A stretch of DNA of 64,000 nt from Euryodendron excelsum. Lineage: Eukaryota; Streptophyta; Magnoliopsida; Ericales; Pentaphylacaceae. Shown here piece after piece: positions 1 through 10,683 of this stretch. The first letter of the stretch is position 1. The number at the start of each line of letters is the position of its first letter. The stretch is from the NCBI GenBank assembly GCA_033060915.1, contig CM065381.1, positions 7,229,501-7,293,500 on the forward strand. The letters are read 5' to 3'. The position numbers were made by a program, and so were the translations under genes. Under the pieces are notes generated by a model, which did no database searches, had not been told where the DNA came from, and saw only the letters and a list, made by a program, of their open reading frames with translations.

Positions 1-1216
1 TAAACGGGACTCTGCAACACTAAATAAATCAAAAACTTAGCAAGAGTATTAGAAAACCCTTAACATTCAAGCTGGCCCAATGGCAACTCAACTGCATAAC
101 TTCTATGCACTGAATGATTTCTCCAACATACGGTTACAACAAATTATGGTCACGTGCATGTATTCATTAATGCCTTCTATTAATCATTATAAAGCAAAAT
201 CGGCATATTCAAGTTGAATACCTACTACAGCGAGTACAATAAGTTGCATGATGTTTCATGATCCACGCCAATATTACATATGAAGTACATAACCTAATAA
301 ACACAATGTCGCATGTCATGCATGTATTGCCTCAACATCAAGCTATCATTTGCATATGTATCCAGCACAAACTCAATTCATGCCCTCTAAGCAGCTATGC
401 CTAGCCCCCACCAAAAAGTTGCGCAAGGAAGGGTGGACTCCAGTCAGGCAAGGTAAAATGAGGTTCAACCAATATGTAGCCTTACCTATAAGCAATATTT
501 CAGATATTAGTTTAAACTACATGATGATAAGATGAAAGATCTTCTGAATGACAATTCAACCATTCTCATAGATCATGTCTAATATAGTTAATCCATAGTC
601 CATATACGAGTATGAAACATAATTTTTGGTCATCTGAAGTGCCATCCCCACTCCATATTAACTATGGAAAGCATATTTTTTCAAACGAGTAAGAGTATGT
701 GTAAAGTACACAGAATGGTACAAGTTGTACGCAAAACAGAACCCAGAAAAATTAAAGATTATATGTAACCTATTAATCAGAGATAAACGGACACCAAAAG
801 AAGGAAATGTGGCACCATATAAGTATGGCATCTATAAAAACCAGAAAATGGCAACATGATCAAGAGTAATTATAGTTTGAAACTCAACTAGAACTACGTC
901 ATTGTTTCTATACCAGATCCAAGAAGGTCACAAGTTCTTCAACTCCTCAACTTCCACAATATGCAAACAAGCTAGGACAAACTGCCATCCAGTAACCTCA
1001 AAGACTTCTCAGCCAAACATGGCTTTTCCATATGATAACGAACAATACTATGTGTGACAGCATAATTCTACCAGTTTAAAATTGTTACTCTCCAGTTTTA
1101 AAATCCGTAAGGTAACAAGTCAAATATCCGAGAATATAAATCAATAAAAAATATAAAAATATATATATTTTGAGCTGCTTGACTTCAATCATGATAGGTT
1201 GGGGGTCAGTCCAAAT

Positions 1217-1678
1217 TTAAGAAGTACGGACATTTCTAAGAAGGTGTCGCATCCATATTGGAATCCCGGTCGGACATGATAGTCATTGGACACTTCCCGA
1301 CACGTATCGGACATGCATCCAAATGTAAGCTATTAATTTTATAATTTTTTAAACCGCATACACTTCAGATACTTGGACAGAACGCTGTCTGTCACTTGGA
1401 CACCCACATCCATCGCTTAGACACACATGAAATATGTTACAAGTTTGAAGAAAATAAATTGAAATCCGATTGTAAAATTAAAACTAATATGATTCCTACC
1501 TAATTTGTCATTTAAGCTAAGGAACATGTGAATTTAAATTTTAACTAATGTTGTCTGGCATTCCTACATATAACATATACAAAATATATATATATATATT
1601 TGTTGTGTTCCTATCGTGTTTTGAAAATCTCATGTCAGTGTATCCTTGTCGTATCATGTCCGTTTCCGTGCTTCTTAG
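1217..1678 (+). mobile_element. hAT-like MITE, copy 1 of the CTAAGAAGCACGG family
   Basis: Non-coding 462-bp element bounded by inverted repeats TTAAGAAGTACGG and CCGTGCTTCTTAG. It is rich in GGACAC/GTGTCC motifs and has a second TTCTAAGAAG near the left end, as in copies 2, 3 and 5. The flanks GTCCAAAT and GCGCAAAT match at 6 of 8 positions, compatible with an old 8-bp target duplication. It lies in the CUE-gene intron. The superfamily is inferred from duplication length only. Confidence 0.7.
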
Positions 1679-2009
1679 GCGCAAATCATAATAATGCCCA
1701 AGCAAGACTGGAGAGGAGTTTACACAGGCATCCAACAAGTACAACAAAATACAAGGATTGTTTCATTTGAACCCACATGGCAATCTGATAACAGTTGGCA
1801 TACTCTGTTGCTTACAAAAAAAAAAAACAGTTGGCATCCTTTGTTGTGCTGCATAGAACATCAAGCAATTAAGTTTAGGAGATAATCAAATTATTTTCCC
1901 ACCACAGGGATGTGTCAGCCTTTAGGGCATAAAACGAAATTAAACCAACTTCTCAGATATTGCTTCATGGATATGAATAATCAAACATCATTGTAAATCC
2001 CAGCTGGCG

Positions 2010-2361
2010 CAATCCCTGCTTTTTGCACTTTTCAGGTGTGGAGACATCTTGCTTGGTCTGCTGGTCATTCCTAGGCCAGCATTCCCCAATTTGTCTTTGG
2101 GTGCCTAGCTTTGTTTCACATGTTCCTTATGTGGGTGTGTTTGATGGATTTGGTTGTATTTCTAAATCTTTATGTTTCCATCCTTTTTTAGCCTTAGGCT
2201 TTTTTTGTGGCCTAACCTCTCGGTTTGTGAGAGTGTTATCTTTTTAGGTTAGGCTACTTCCCTTCTTCCTTGGAAGGTGTGTGCTTATCGGGTTGTGTCT
2301 TAAGCATCATTGTAAAATCTACTTTTTTGGTAATATAAAACACTTACCTACTAAAAAAAAA
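2010..2361 (+). mobile_element. Probable LINE 3'-end remnant with poly(A) tail
   Basis: A GC-richer block resembling the T/G-rich 3' untranslated end of plant L1-type LINEs. It ends in an oligo(A) run at about 2353-2361. No reverse transcriptase sequence remains. The fold-back element that follows appears to have landed in this oligo(A). The identification rests on composition and the tail, so it is tentative. Confidence 0.35.
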
Positions 2362-3125
2362 GGGTAAACAATCATTTAGTCCCTCGAACTTTGCCTCAGT
2401 TTTCAATGTCACTCTCGAACTTTCAATTCTTCTATTTAAACCTTCCAAATTTTAAAAGAAAGTCAATGTGGTCTTTCATTTTAAAAGTAGTTAGCAAAAA
2501 TAAAAATTGATTACACTTTGACCCTCTCAACAATAATTTAATATTACTTTACCTCCATTTAACTAAAAATAATCACATTTTCACCATTATACAATTTAAA
2601 ATTAGAAATGTTTCGTCAAAGTTTTATATTAACCTCTAAAATAAAGAGAAAAAAAATAATTTTGACTATGAAATAGTAAAAAATATCTCAAAATGCCTAA
2701 AAAATGATCAGAATGATTCAAAAAATCTTACTTTTGTGGACCACCAATTATTAGTTCTGACAATATTAAGAATATTTTTAAAACTACGCATTTATTAACA
2801 AGGGAAAAAAATTTATATTGTGTTAGAAATACTACAAATGTTCAATTTATTTATTTATTTTCTTGTCAATAGCATTAATATGAACTTAAATTTTCATAAT
2901 TTAGGGGTAAAATGTAATGACTTTTAGTTTAGTAAGTAAAGTAAATCTAAGTCGTATTTGAGAGGGTCAAAGTGTAATTAATTTATAATTTTTCTAACTT
3001 ATTTTAAATGAAGGACCACATTGACTTCTTTTTAAAAGTTGAAGGGCTTAAATAGAATACATGAAAGTTCGAGAGTGACATTGAAAACTGAGGCAAAGTT
3101 CGAGGGACTAAATGATTGTTTGCCC
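2362..3125. mobile_element. Large fold-back (long-TIR, Mutator-like) MITE
   Basis: The first 130 bases (GGGTAAACAATCATTTAGTC and onward) reappear as the inverse complement at the right end (ending GATTGTTTGCCC). The symmetry continues more weakly inward to about 280 bp on each side. No coding frame is present. Oligo(A) flanks both sides, so a 9-bp duplication of A residues is possible, which would suit a Mutator-type element. The low complexity of that flank prevents certainty. Confidence 0.75.
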
Positions 3126-4411
3126 AAAAAAAAAAACATCATTGCAAACATAATTGCACCTGGCAAAAAATATATTCAATCTGAACCCCCAAGAGGGAGC
3201 ATGTTGAAAACTGCAAGAACTACAGAAAGTAATGTCAGATCACATGTGGCTATATAACATGCACGTTTGTCATTCCTAAGGTCAAAAGATTATTAAATAG
3301 CTCCCACTGAAACATCGGTAACAACTTTATGGCCTACAAGTCAGACAAGTACTCTCAGCCCTAAATTATGCAGTCAATCACAGTTAGTGAAAGTTTTATT
3401 AGGTATTCAATATGGCAATAAGCACAATCACGTTCAATCAATTGCCCGTTTTTGCATGAAATTTTTCCCATTTTTATAAAAGAACAAAGAACAACCACCA
3501 CCACAAAGTCATATTCAAGATACTAAGACTTAAACAGATACACTTAACTTACTTATAGAATTTGTCATCCACCTCCAGGAGAATACTTTAACTAGTTGTC
3601 TAGAGTTTCCCTTGTAATACTGCTATCATATTCTACAACACCCAGTAAGTTAACTTGCAGCCAATTCACTCAGTAAAAGTACAAATATATTGGCACAGCT
3701 TCCCAACAAGGACAGACTAACTGGAAATGACAGGAGGGAGCTCACTTTGGAGCACCATAATCATGCCACACCCAGCGGGACACCCCAAGAAATATTAAAA
3801 ACAAGACTCTAATTACCGAATTTCATCCACGTCTAACTGAAAAGACCAGTTAACACCAAAAGTGCATTAGTTTACTAAACTCTCTACATGAAATGGGTGT
3901 CAGATAACAACGATTGACGGGATGTCAGAGTATCTTATGACACAAAAATGAAAAAATACTTGCTGCTGCAACCAAACCTTAGAATAAAACCAAGTCAAGA
4001 TACAAGTACAATTGTATACACCTTTGTGTAATGTGTCTTAACACACATGCACGCAAATGCAGATTAATCTCTAAAAGCAGACACTGTAACAAAAACAAAT
4101 TGTAGAAAGTTATTACACACATCGCTTCTTCGAACAAACAATCCCCAAATAAATTTGGTAAGAAATAAAAACATGACTAATTCACCATTAAGAAATAAAC
4201 TTTAATTTCCAACCTATGACTCCAAAAAGATGCAATCACTACATAGCACAACAAATGTTATACAACAATGAAAGTGAATAAAACAGTCACAAGAAGCAAT
4301 CATGTGTTCTGATTCATATTCCTCGAATTGAACAACAGCATACAATTTGCAATTAAAAGAACTAGCAACAAAATTGATTTAACAGGAATTAAAATCCAAA
4401 ATAAAAGAAAC

Positions 4412-4624
4412 CTGTTTGTCCATGTCGGGAAAGAAAGCTAAGAGGTGATCAAGTGCCGACAAATGTGACGACGGAGACTGAGAAGAGGAGGGAGAGCCTG
4501 TGGTGGGCCTGGGAGGAGAGAATCGGACGGGCGACGAAGAGCAGCGAATTCTCTTGGATACGGGTGGGGACGATGGGAGGTCTTCGAAGAAGGATGATCT
4601 CTTCCCGCACACTATTGCAGACAT
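4412..4624 (-). CDS. CUE-domain ubiquitin-binding protein, first coding exon (partial gene)
   Basis: The exon encodes about 71 residues starting MSAIVCGKRSSFFEDL, followed by a Ser/Pro-rich stretch with the basic motif SKRIRCSS. It ends LLAFFPDMDKQ, which is how helix 1 of a CUE domain begins. The N-terminus matches plant proteins annotated as ubiquitin system component Cue (Arabidopsis At1g80040/At5g32440 type), as recalled. Those proteins continue with the rest of the CUE domain and a coiled coil, and are thought to bind ubiquitin. The donor CAG|GTTTCT lies just after the Gln codon (intron starts at 4411); read-through would add only about ten residues and then stop. No later exon is recognisable down to position 1, so intron 1 is at least 4.4 kb and the gene is cut by the window. 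The 5' leader extends to about 5.1 kb and holds a CT-rich tract. Exon identity is fairly sure; function is inferred from family. Confidence 0.85.
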
Positions 4625-5153
4625 GTTGTGTGCTAAGTTTTTCTGATCCTACTCTCTGAGCGATCGATTCGCTTCCTTTTCCCCCGTATCGTTCATGCAG
4701 CGATCAATCACACTCCAATCTTCAATTCTTCTCGACTCGAATCAATTCTCAAAAACCAATTCCAGATCGGAGAGAAACAAAGCTCTCTAGAAATCACCAG
4801 ATTGTTCTCGATCGAATCGATGACCAGATATATGAAGCAAGAGGGCTTTTTTCTCTCTCTGAAAATCGAGAGATTGAAGAATCGATTCAATGCCAAATCG
4901 CAGAGAGAGACTGCCAATCGGCGTTTCTCTCTAATTTGCCTCCTAGAAATTATTAATGGCCGAATTGATTGGTTTTTGTGAATGAATTGATTGTATAGAT
5001 ATGAATATACAGTTGCAAAGAGATGGAAAACTATAGTTTTCTCTCTCTATATAGATGTGTATAAGTATGTATATCTACGCTTTCTCTCTCTAAATATTTG
5101 AGTTTGGCTTCAGAACCGGAGAGACACACTGTAGCATTTCATTGGCCCTCTGG

Positions 5154-5186
<33 letters not shown>

Positions 5187-5200
5187 ATAAAAGTATCGTA
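4625..5200 (-). promoter_or_regulatory. 5' leader and proximal promoter region of the CUE-domain gene
   Basis: Non-coding sequence directly upstream (in the minus sense) of the CUE start codon. It contains GATCGAATCGAT-rich stretches typical of a plant 5' leader and, at 5156-5184, an uninterrupted TC run on the plus strand (GA on the coding strand). The transcription start cannot be fixed from sequence. Confidence 0.4.
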
Positions 5201-7380
5201 TTGCCGTCTCCAATTCATTTCTCAGAAGCTATCTTACAGTGATCATATAACGGGACGATTGTGCAGAAACTGAGAGAGACCATTCAAATTAAGCCACGCA
5301 ATCGCGACGAATTGGGGCGTGGCGTGATTTAATTGGGTTTTATGAAAGGTTTATGTGACAGACAGTGACTGGATTTCTCGGTTGTCCGGTTTCACTTTAT
5401 AGTCGTCGTTGAACAAAGAGGTTGTCGTCGAATCTGAGACGTAGAGAGTATCAAGAAAGCGGCCACACGGTGAGGTCTCTCATGCAGCCGTTGGATTAGA
5501 CAGCCCCTCGAGATCTGTGCAGGAAATGAATATTTTTAGCCTTTATATTGGGGGTGGCATGGGCCGACGGCCGGCTGCCAAAGCCTATTTATTATTTATA
5601 GACTGGTTTTGTTGAACGTGGCTTGTGGGCATTTGATCAAAAGGAAGTAATCATCCCAGGCCGAATGAGTTCCCTTTTTATTTTTTGGGCATATTTCAGA
5701 GGGGTATTATTGGACAAAAACAACAAAGAAACAAGCTTCGAGAATGAGAGCAATACATTCGAAGGCAAGATATGGGTTACTTGGATTTGTATGTGACAAG
5801 CACAATCAAAAAAAATTCAAACACTCATGCGTATCAGATTTTGACACATATTATTTACTGTATTAAGGGTCTTTTTTATTAATTACAAATATATATTGTT
5901 GATATAATAAAATAACTCATATTATAATTTAATAATGATAAACACTAAACAGTTAGTACTACCTAACTATTGAATTTTTTTTAAGCATCGCCAAGGTCAT
6001 CACAAGCGTCTCTAATTAAAAAAAATAAAAATTATTTATTAAAAAAAATATTGGATTAAGTGGGTGAGTTTGGGCATGTCATTTTTATTATGGACTGTTT
6101 AGAATTTAATTTTAAGCTTGATCAAATTTTACAAGCAACAATCACTGATACCTTCACATGCCTATTTTGGGCTTAAACTTAATTAACAATAGTGGAAGTG
6201 TCTGTAGCCTGTACCACGTCGTGAAGACATTGTGCCAAGGCAAAATTAGGCCCAATCTAATTTAAATTCCACGGCCTTAACCCAACCTAGCCCTTGAGTC
6301 TATTAAGCCAACCAAACTAACTGGGTTGGTCCATATTAAAACGATTTTAATCCCTCAGTATATTATTGGTGTCCTCTTATTCTCCTTCTTCTTGATTTTT
6401 TTTTTTTCCCAGTACATAGGAGAAAGTAAGTACAACTTTATGTTAGTAGAATAATAATTCGAGAAAACTTGTGTCCATGCTAGGGCAGTAGCTGAGCCAA
6501 GCCAAGTAATTGGTTATTTAAATTTGATTTGATTACTTTAATAAGGTTCAAAATGTACTTAATTCTTGAACCGAGTTCAAACGAGTTTTAATCGAATCGA
6601 GTTCAGGTAACTTTATTTTTTTAGTACATATAATCTTATCGAACTGAATTCGCGTCAAGCTTAGAAAATTTTAGAATCTGTTTAAGTTTGAATTTTTTTA
6701 TATAACGAGTCGATTTTAAACAAATTATTAACGAGCCAAACTCGAATAACTTGGTTTATTTTTTAATCCTATTCATTGTTGGACTCGAACTCGCACTCGC
6801 ACCATCAACTAACGATGCCGTACCACCTGGGAAGAGCCATTTAAAATAAGTAAATTTTTGCCACATGGCTTGTTTTAGATGCTTCAGAACAGACAATTTC
6901 CAAAAGATTAATAAATTGAATGAAGAGAGTGTCTATGAGACTATAACTGTTCCAATGATGCTTAATTGTCAAGCTGAGTTTAATATTTGAGTTAACTCAC
7001 CATTCTTTCTTCCTTTTAGGCAAAGTCTAGCTGAGTTTTTGACTTTCAAACTATGGTGGCAATTAGTCAAGAAAGCATCTTTACATCAATCACGTATTCA
7101 CAGGGAATACTTATCAACCAGTGGGATCTCATGAGATGATATATATATGTATATGTATATGTATATATACATGTTTATATATGTAGTTCTTAGCAGGATG
7201 ATGATAATTTAACAAGGAGCCATGTTGCTCAAGGTGGTCCAAAGTGTAGTGTTTATCAAACAAGGGAAGTCTTGCATACTTCAACATGGCTAGTCAAAAC
7301 TAGTATGCTTATCCATGGCCCAAAGATTTGATGGTCCTGATCATTTGTATAGACCAGGGCCCAAACATGTAAGGATGACA
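5201..7380. other. Intergenic, no gene recognised
   Basis: Between the CUE-gene leader and the simple repeats at 7.4 kb. AT-rich, with short TA-rich patches around 7138-7180. Stretches near 6480-6830 with repeated GAACCGA/TCGAACTGA-type words look like eroded transposon sequence. No open frame here resembles a protein I know. Confidence 0.4.
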
Positions 7381-7541
7381 TTATCACTATACTCTCTCTC
7401 TCTTTCTCTCTCTCTCTTTCTCTCTCTCAAATATAGATTCCTCCTCGATGAATTACATGGCTTGGTAACTTTATACCTCCAAAAATAGGATATCTTGTTT
7501 GCCCATATGATTTCCTTGAGTGGGCTGCACTACTAAGTGCT

Positions 7542-7544
<3 letters not shown>

Positions 7545-7599
<55 letters not shown>
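7545..7599. repeat. Compound microsatellite (TC)n-(TA)n
   Basis: About 41 bases of uninterrupted TC followed directly by TA repeats. A related TC-rich tract lies at 7391-7430. The open frames crossing it consist of Ser-Leu or Arg-Glu repeats and are artefacts of the repeat. Confidence 0.9.
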
Positions 7600-7859
7600 G
7601 TATGATTTTTTTTTTGTCTTTGGGGGAGGACCCTATAGCAGGACCCACACACTTAGTGGGGGCAATGGGAATCACACCTTTCCAACAAGGGCATGTCAAG
7701 TTGCAAAGCACAGTAGCAATAGAAAGAAGGAATAGGATCTTCTCATTGCTTTTCTTCACACAAAGCATCATAGAATACACATTTTTTGTTTATGGTTGTT
7801 GATGAAATGACCTCTCACCAAGCTCTCCATCCACTCCTGTCCTTCTTTCTTCTTATATA

Positions 7860-8728
7860 AAAAGAGTAATTTACATTTACCTCTCTTAGAATTTTTGACT
7901 AATATAATTCACCTCTCAAATTTTAGAAAAATCATTTTCTCCCTTGAGGTTTGATGTAGGCTACATTTTTTTTCAGATGTTCAATTTTTTAAAAAAATAT
8001 ATGTGATATCAGCAAAAAAAAAAAAAAAAAGTTCATTACCTATATTATCCCTAATATGTATGAAGTGACATAAATAATTTTTTTTTCTTATGAAATTAAT
8101 TAGTATGTTGATTTTGAGCCTTCTTTTAATGAAAAAAAAATGCATTACCAGTATAAGATTTTAAAAGCAAATTAAATGCAACATCTGTATAAAACACCAT
8201 TTTAATTAATAAATAAATAAATTATAGCAAATTATATGCTATAATTAACGTCCTATATAGATTTTAAAAATTTTTATTAAAAAAAGGTGCTTGTCAATAT
8301 GAAAAAAAATACCCTACAAAAAGTAATATTGAAAACAATAACGTTAGTTAACTTATATTAAAAAAATAACGGTTTAACTTAAGAAAATTAATTGTACTAA
8401 ATTTTTTAGATCCTAAATACTATAAAAAAAAATCGACACACATGTCGGGAAATTTAGAAGCAAAAAAAATATTTAAAAAAATTAACACACTAATTAATTT
8501 CAGAAGCAAAAAAAATTTATTTATGTCATTTCATACACATTAAGAATAATTTAAGTAATAAACTTATTTTTTTTACTGACATTACATATATTTTGTTAAA
8601 AAATTTAATATTTGAAAAAAAATACAAGTTATTTCAAATTTCAAGAAAGAGAGATGATTTTTCTAAAATTTGAGGATTGGATTGTATTAATTAAAAATCT
8701 CAAGAGAAATAAACGTAATTTGCAATTT
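7860..8728. mobile_element. Large fold-back (long-TIR) MITE
   Basis: The left end (AGAGTAATTTACATTTACCT...) returns in inverse complement at the right end (...AAACGTAATTTGCAATTT). A second inner block, near 8040-8095 on the left and 8510-8570 on the right, is also inverted: both contain GTCA..TCATACA.AT words. The arms together cover roughly 250-300 bp each, so most of the element could fold on itself. It is non-coding. The layout is similar to the element at 2362-3125 but the sequence differs. Exact ends are uncertain by about 10 bp. Confidence 0.65.
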
Positions 8729-8822
8729 TAGAAAACTATTGAAGAGAATCCTACCTATAAATGCTCCCATTTCCAATCAACCTAGCTAGTACTATTAATG
8801 TATATCTATACACCCTCATTGC

Positions 8823-8824
<2 letters not shown>

Positions 8825-8853
<29 letters not shown>
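8825..8853. repeat. (GA)n microsatellite
   Basis: Fourteen or so uninterrupted GA units. Confidence 0.9.
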
Positions 8854-8856
<3 letters not shown>

Positions 8857-8859
8857 TGG

Positions 8860-10090
8860 GATTGCACTCAAATATGCCCTTGACTATCTTTCTACTAGTT
8901 TTGACCAGACAATAATACAAACTAATGGAAGGAAAGCTTTTGAAGTTTTAAATCTCTCTACATAGAAATCCATCGTATGGAAAGAACAAAAAATGAATAT
9001 AGGGGTGTTTACCAAACGGCAAGGTTAGAAACCTTCTAGAAGGTTGAGTCATGTGGTTTGATTTTTATGTATACAGGAAGTGTTTGGACATCTCTTATAT
9101 CTTGTAATTTATTTGTGAAATGTCAATTGGCCCACCTCCAAATAAGTCATTTAAAAATTTTATTTTCTAATTCTTTATTTAAAAAGACACTAATGGAGTT
9201 TATATAATTTATAAAAAGACACTTAAAAGAGTGATTTTTAAAAATAATTTATAATTTATGGCTTATAATTTATAAGCTGAATTTGGTGTTGCTCCAGCAT
9301 GCTTACAGTTTTTTACTGTCAATATAGACATAAGTCCTTTCTTCATATAATCTTATTATTCTCCTTAAACTCAATGATAATAACTGTTATAATTTTTAGA
9401 GGATTGTTTAAACATTTTTCATTTCTTGGTTCAATGACTTTTGGTTCTACAATGGGAACAGCCTATTAATGACCCTAACAACTTGTTTGGAACTTCAGGA
9501 AAGAAAAAGAAAGGAAGGTTATTTTCCTTCCTTTTCTGGTTTGGTTTTCAATTTAGGGTGAAAGAGAAAGAAAAAGAGAAGAAAGAGAGAAAAAAAAATT
9601 ATTTTTCTTTTCACATTTTTTTTGTAATTTTCTTTCTTCTTTCTTTAATATTTGTCTTCTTATTTTCTTCCTTTTTCCTTCTAATTTCAAATAAAGAAAT
9701 CAATTTCAAATAAAAAAATAATTTTTCTTGTACTTCTCTTTTATATTCTCTGCAAAACCAAAAAAAAAGAAAGAAACCGCTTAACTTATATTTGTTCTCT
9801 CACTTCTTTTTCTTGTTCCTTTCACAATTTTCAAAAAGACCCTTAAACTTTTTTTGATGAGTATTTATAAACCCTTATTATCCAATGAACGTGGAATTCA
9901 ATTCATTTGGATAAATTTTTTCCCATCACTAACCATTTTAGTAATTATATAGTAATAGAACTGTAGGGTGGGGAGAGAGAGAGAGACCATAGGCATTCCC
10001 CACAGGAAAGGTGGTGGGAAAAGTTCTTTTTGTACACACTGCGATGATGGTGATGATGATGCCTACAATCTCCCACAGCAACAACAAAGC
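8860..10090. other. Intergenic upstream of the kinase, with a GGAAA-rich MITE-like block
   Basis: No gene is recognised. Within it, about 9478-9848 starts CAACTTGTTTGGAACTTC, is packed with GAAAG/CTTTC runs, and ends in a roughly inverted counterpart. It resembles the better preserved elements at 14838-15120, 34298-34540 and 50166-50460. The remainder is AT-rich and featureless. Confidence 0.4.
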
Positions 10091-10098
10091 ATTACTTC

Positions 10099-10129
<31 letters not shown>

Positions 10130-10288
10130 CTCTCACTTCTCTCTCTCCTCTTCAGGCTTTTGCTCCCTTTTATCCCTCTTTCCTCATAAGCATGGTGAAT
10201 ATCTTCTTGTTCTCATCTCTCTCTCTCTCTCTCTCATCCCAAGTAATTATAGTGACAGCCCATGAAAGGCTGAGCTAGTGGGAGCTCC
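10091..10288 (+). promoter_or_regulatory. CT-rich 5' leader of the RLCK gene with a possible upstream ORF
   Basis: Two pure CT tracts (about 10103-10128 and 10218-10238) precede the kinase start, a common layout for plant 5' leaders. A short upstream frame begins with ATG at 10192 and runs 28 codons to TAG at 10276-10278, ending ten bases before the kinase ATG. If the transcript starts upstream of 10192, this frame would be met first by scanning ribosomes. The transcription start is not visible. Confidence 0.45.
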
Positions 10289-10642
10289 ATGGAGAAGAAG
10301 TGTGGGTGTTGGGCTGTTCTCAGGCGCAGTGTTAGAGGTACCTGCAAGCCCTCTGCTTCCAAAGACACTGCCAACGCCATCCCCAGAACCAGTCTTGTTC
10401 ATGATGCAGGTATCATAATATATAAATACACATGTATCTATATATACACATTCATATATTACACACATATATATGTTGCCCTGAATTTCAGTTTTCTGTT
10501 GTTATTTTCAAAATTTACATATTGGCTTTTTGCTATTTTTGTGCACCATAATTTCTGGTGGATGCTCCATGTTTGTGTTGAAATGGCCAATTCTGTTTCT
10601 AATGTTTTGTCTGGAATTTTTGTTCTATTCTTTTCTTTTTGT

Positions 10643-10683
<41 letters not shown>

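Larger units (their letters stand above)
1..4411 (-). other. Intron 1 of the CUE-domain gene (no exons seen)
   Basis: AT-rich sequence downstream of the first CUE-gene exon, with no convincing exon on either strand. It holds one hAT-like MITE (1217-1678), a probable LINE 3' tail (2010-2361) and a large fold-back element (2362-3125). I see nothing codable in 1-1216, 1679-2009 or 3126-4411; open frames there are short and resemble nothing known. Confidence 0.6.

Noticed and set aside
2023..2247. 74-codon plus-strand frame (Cys/Phe-rich)
   Set aside because: Looks like translated LINE 3' untranslated sequence; no splice or start context and no family.
7427..7802. Several overlapping open frames on both strands
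   Set aside because: They are made of Ser-Leu, Arg-Glu and Tyr-Ile repeats translated from the TC/TA microsatellite.
9441..9713. 90-codon Lys/Phe-rich frame
   Set aside because: Low-complexity MITE-like sequence (GAAAG/CTTTC runs), no conservation expected.
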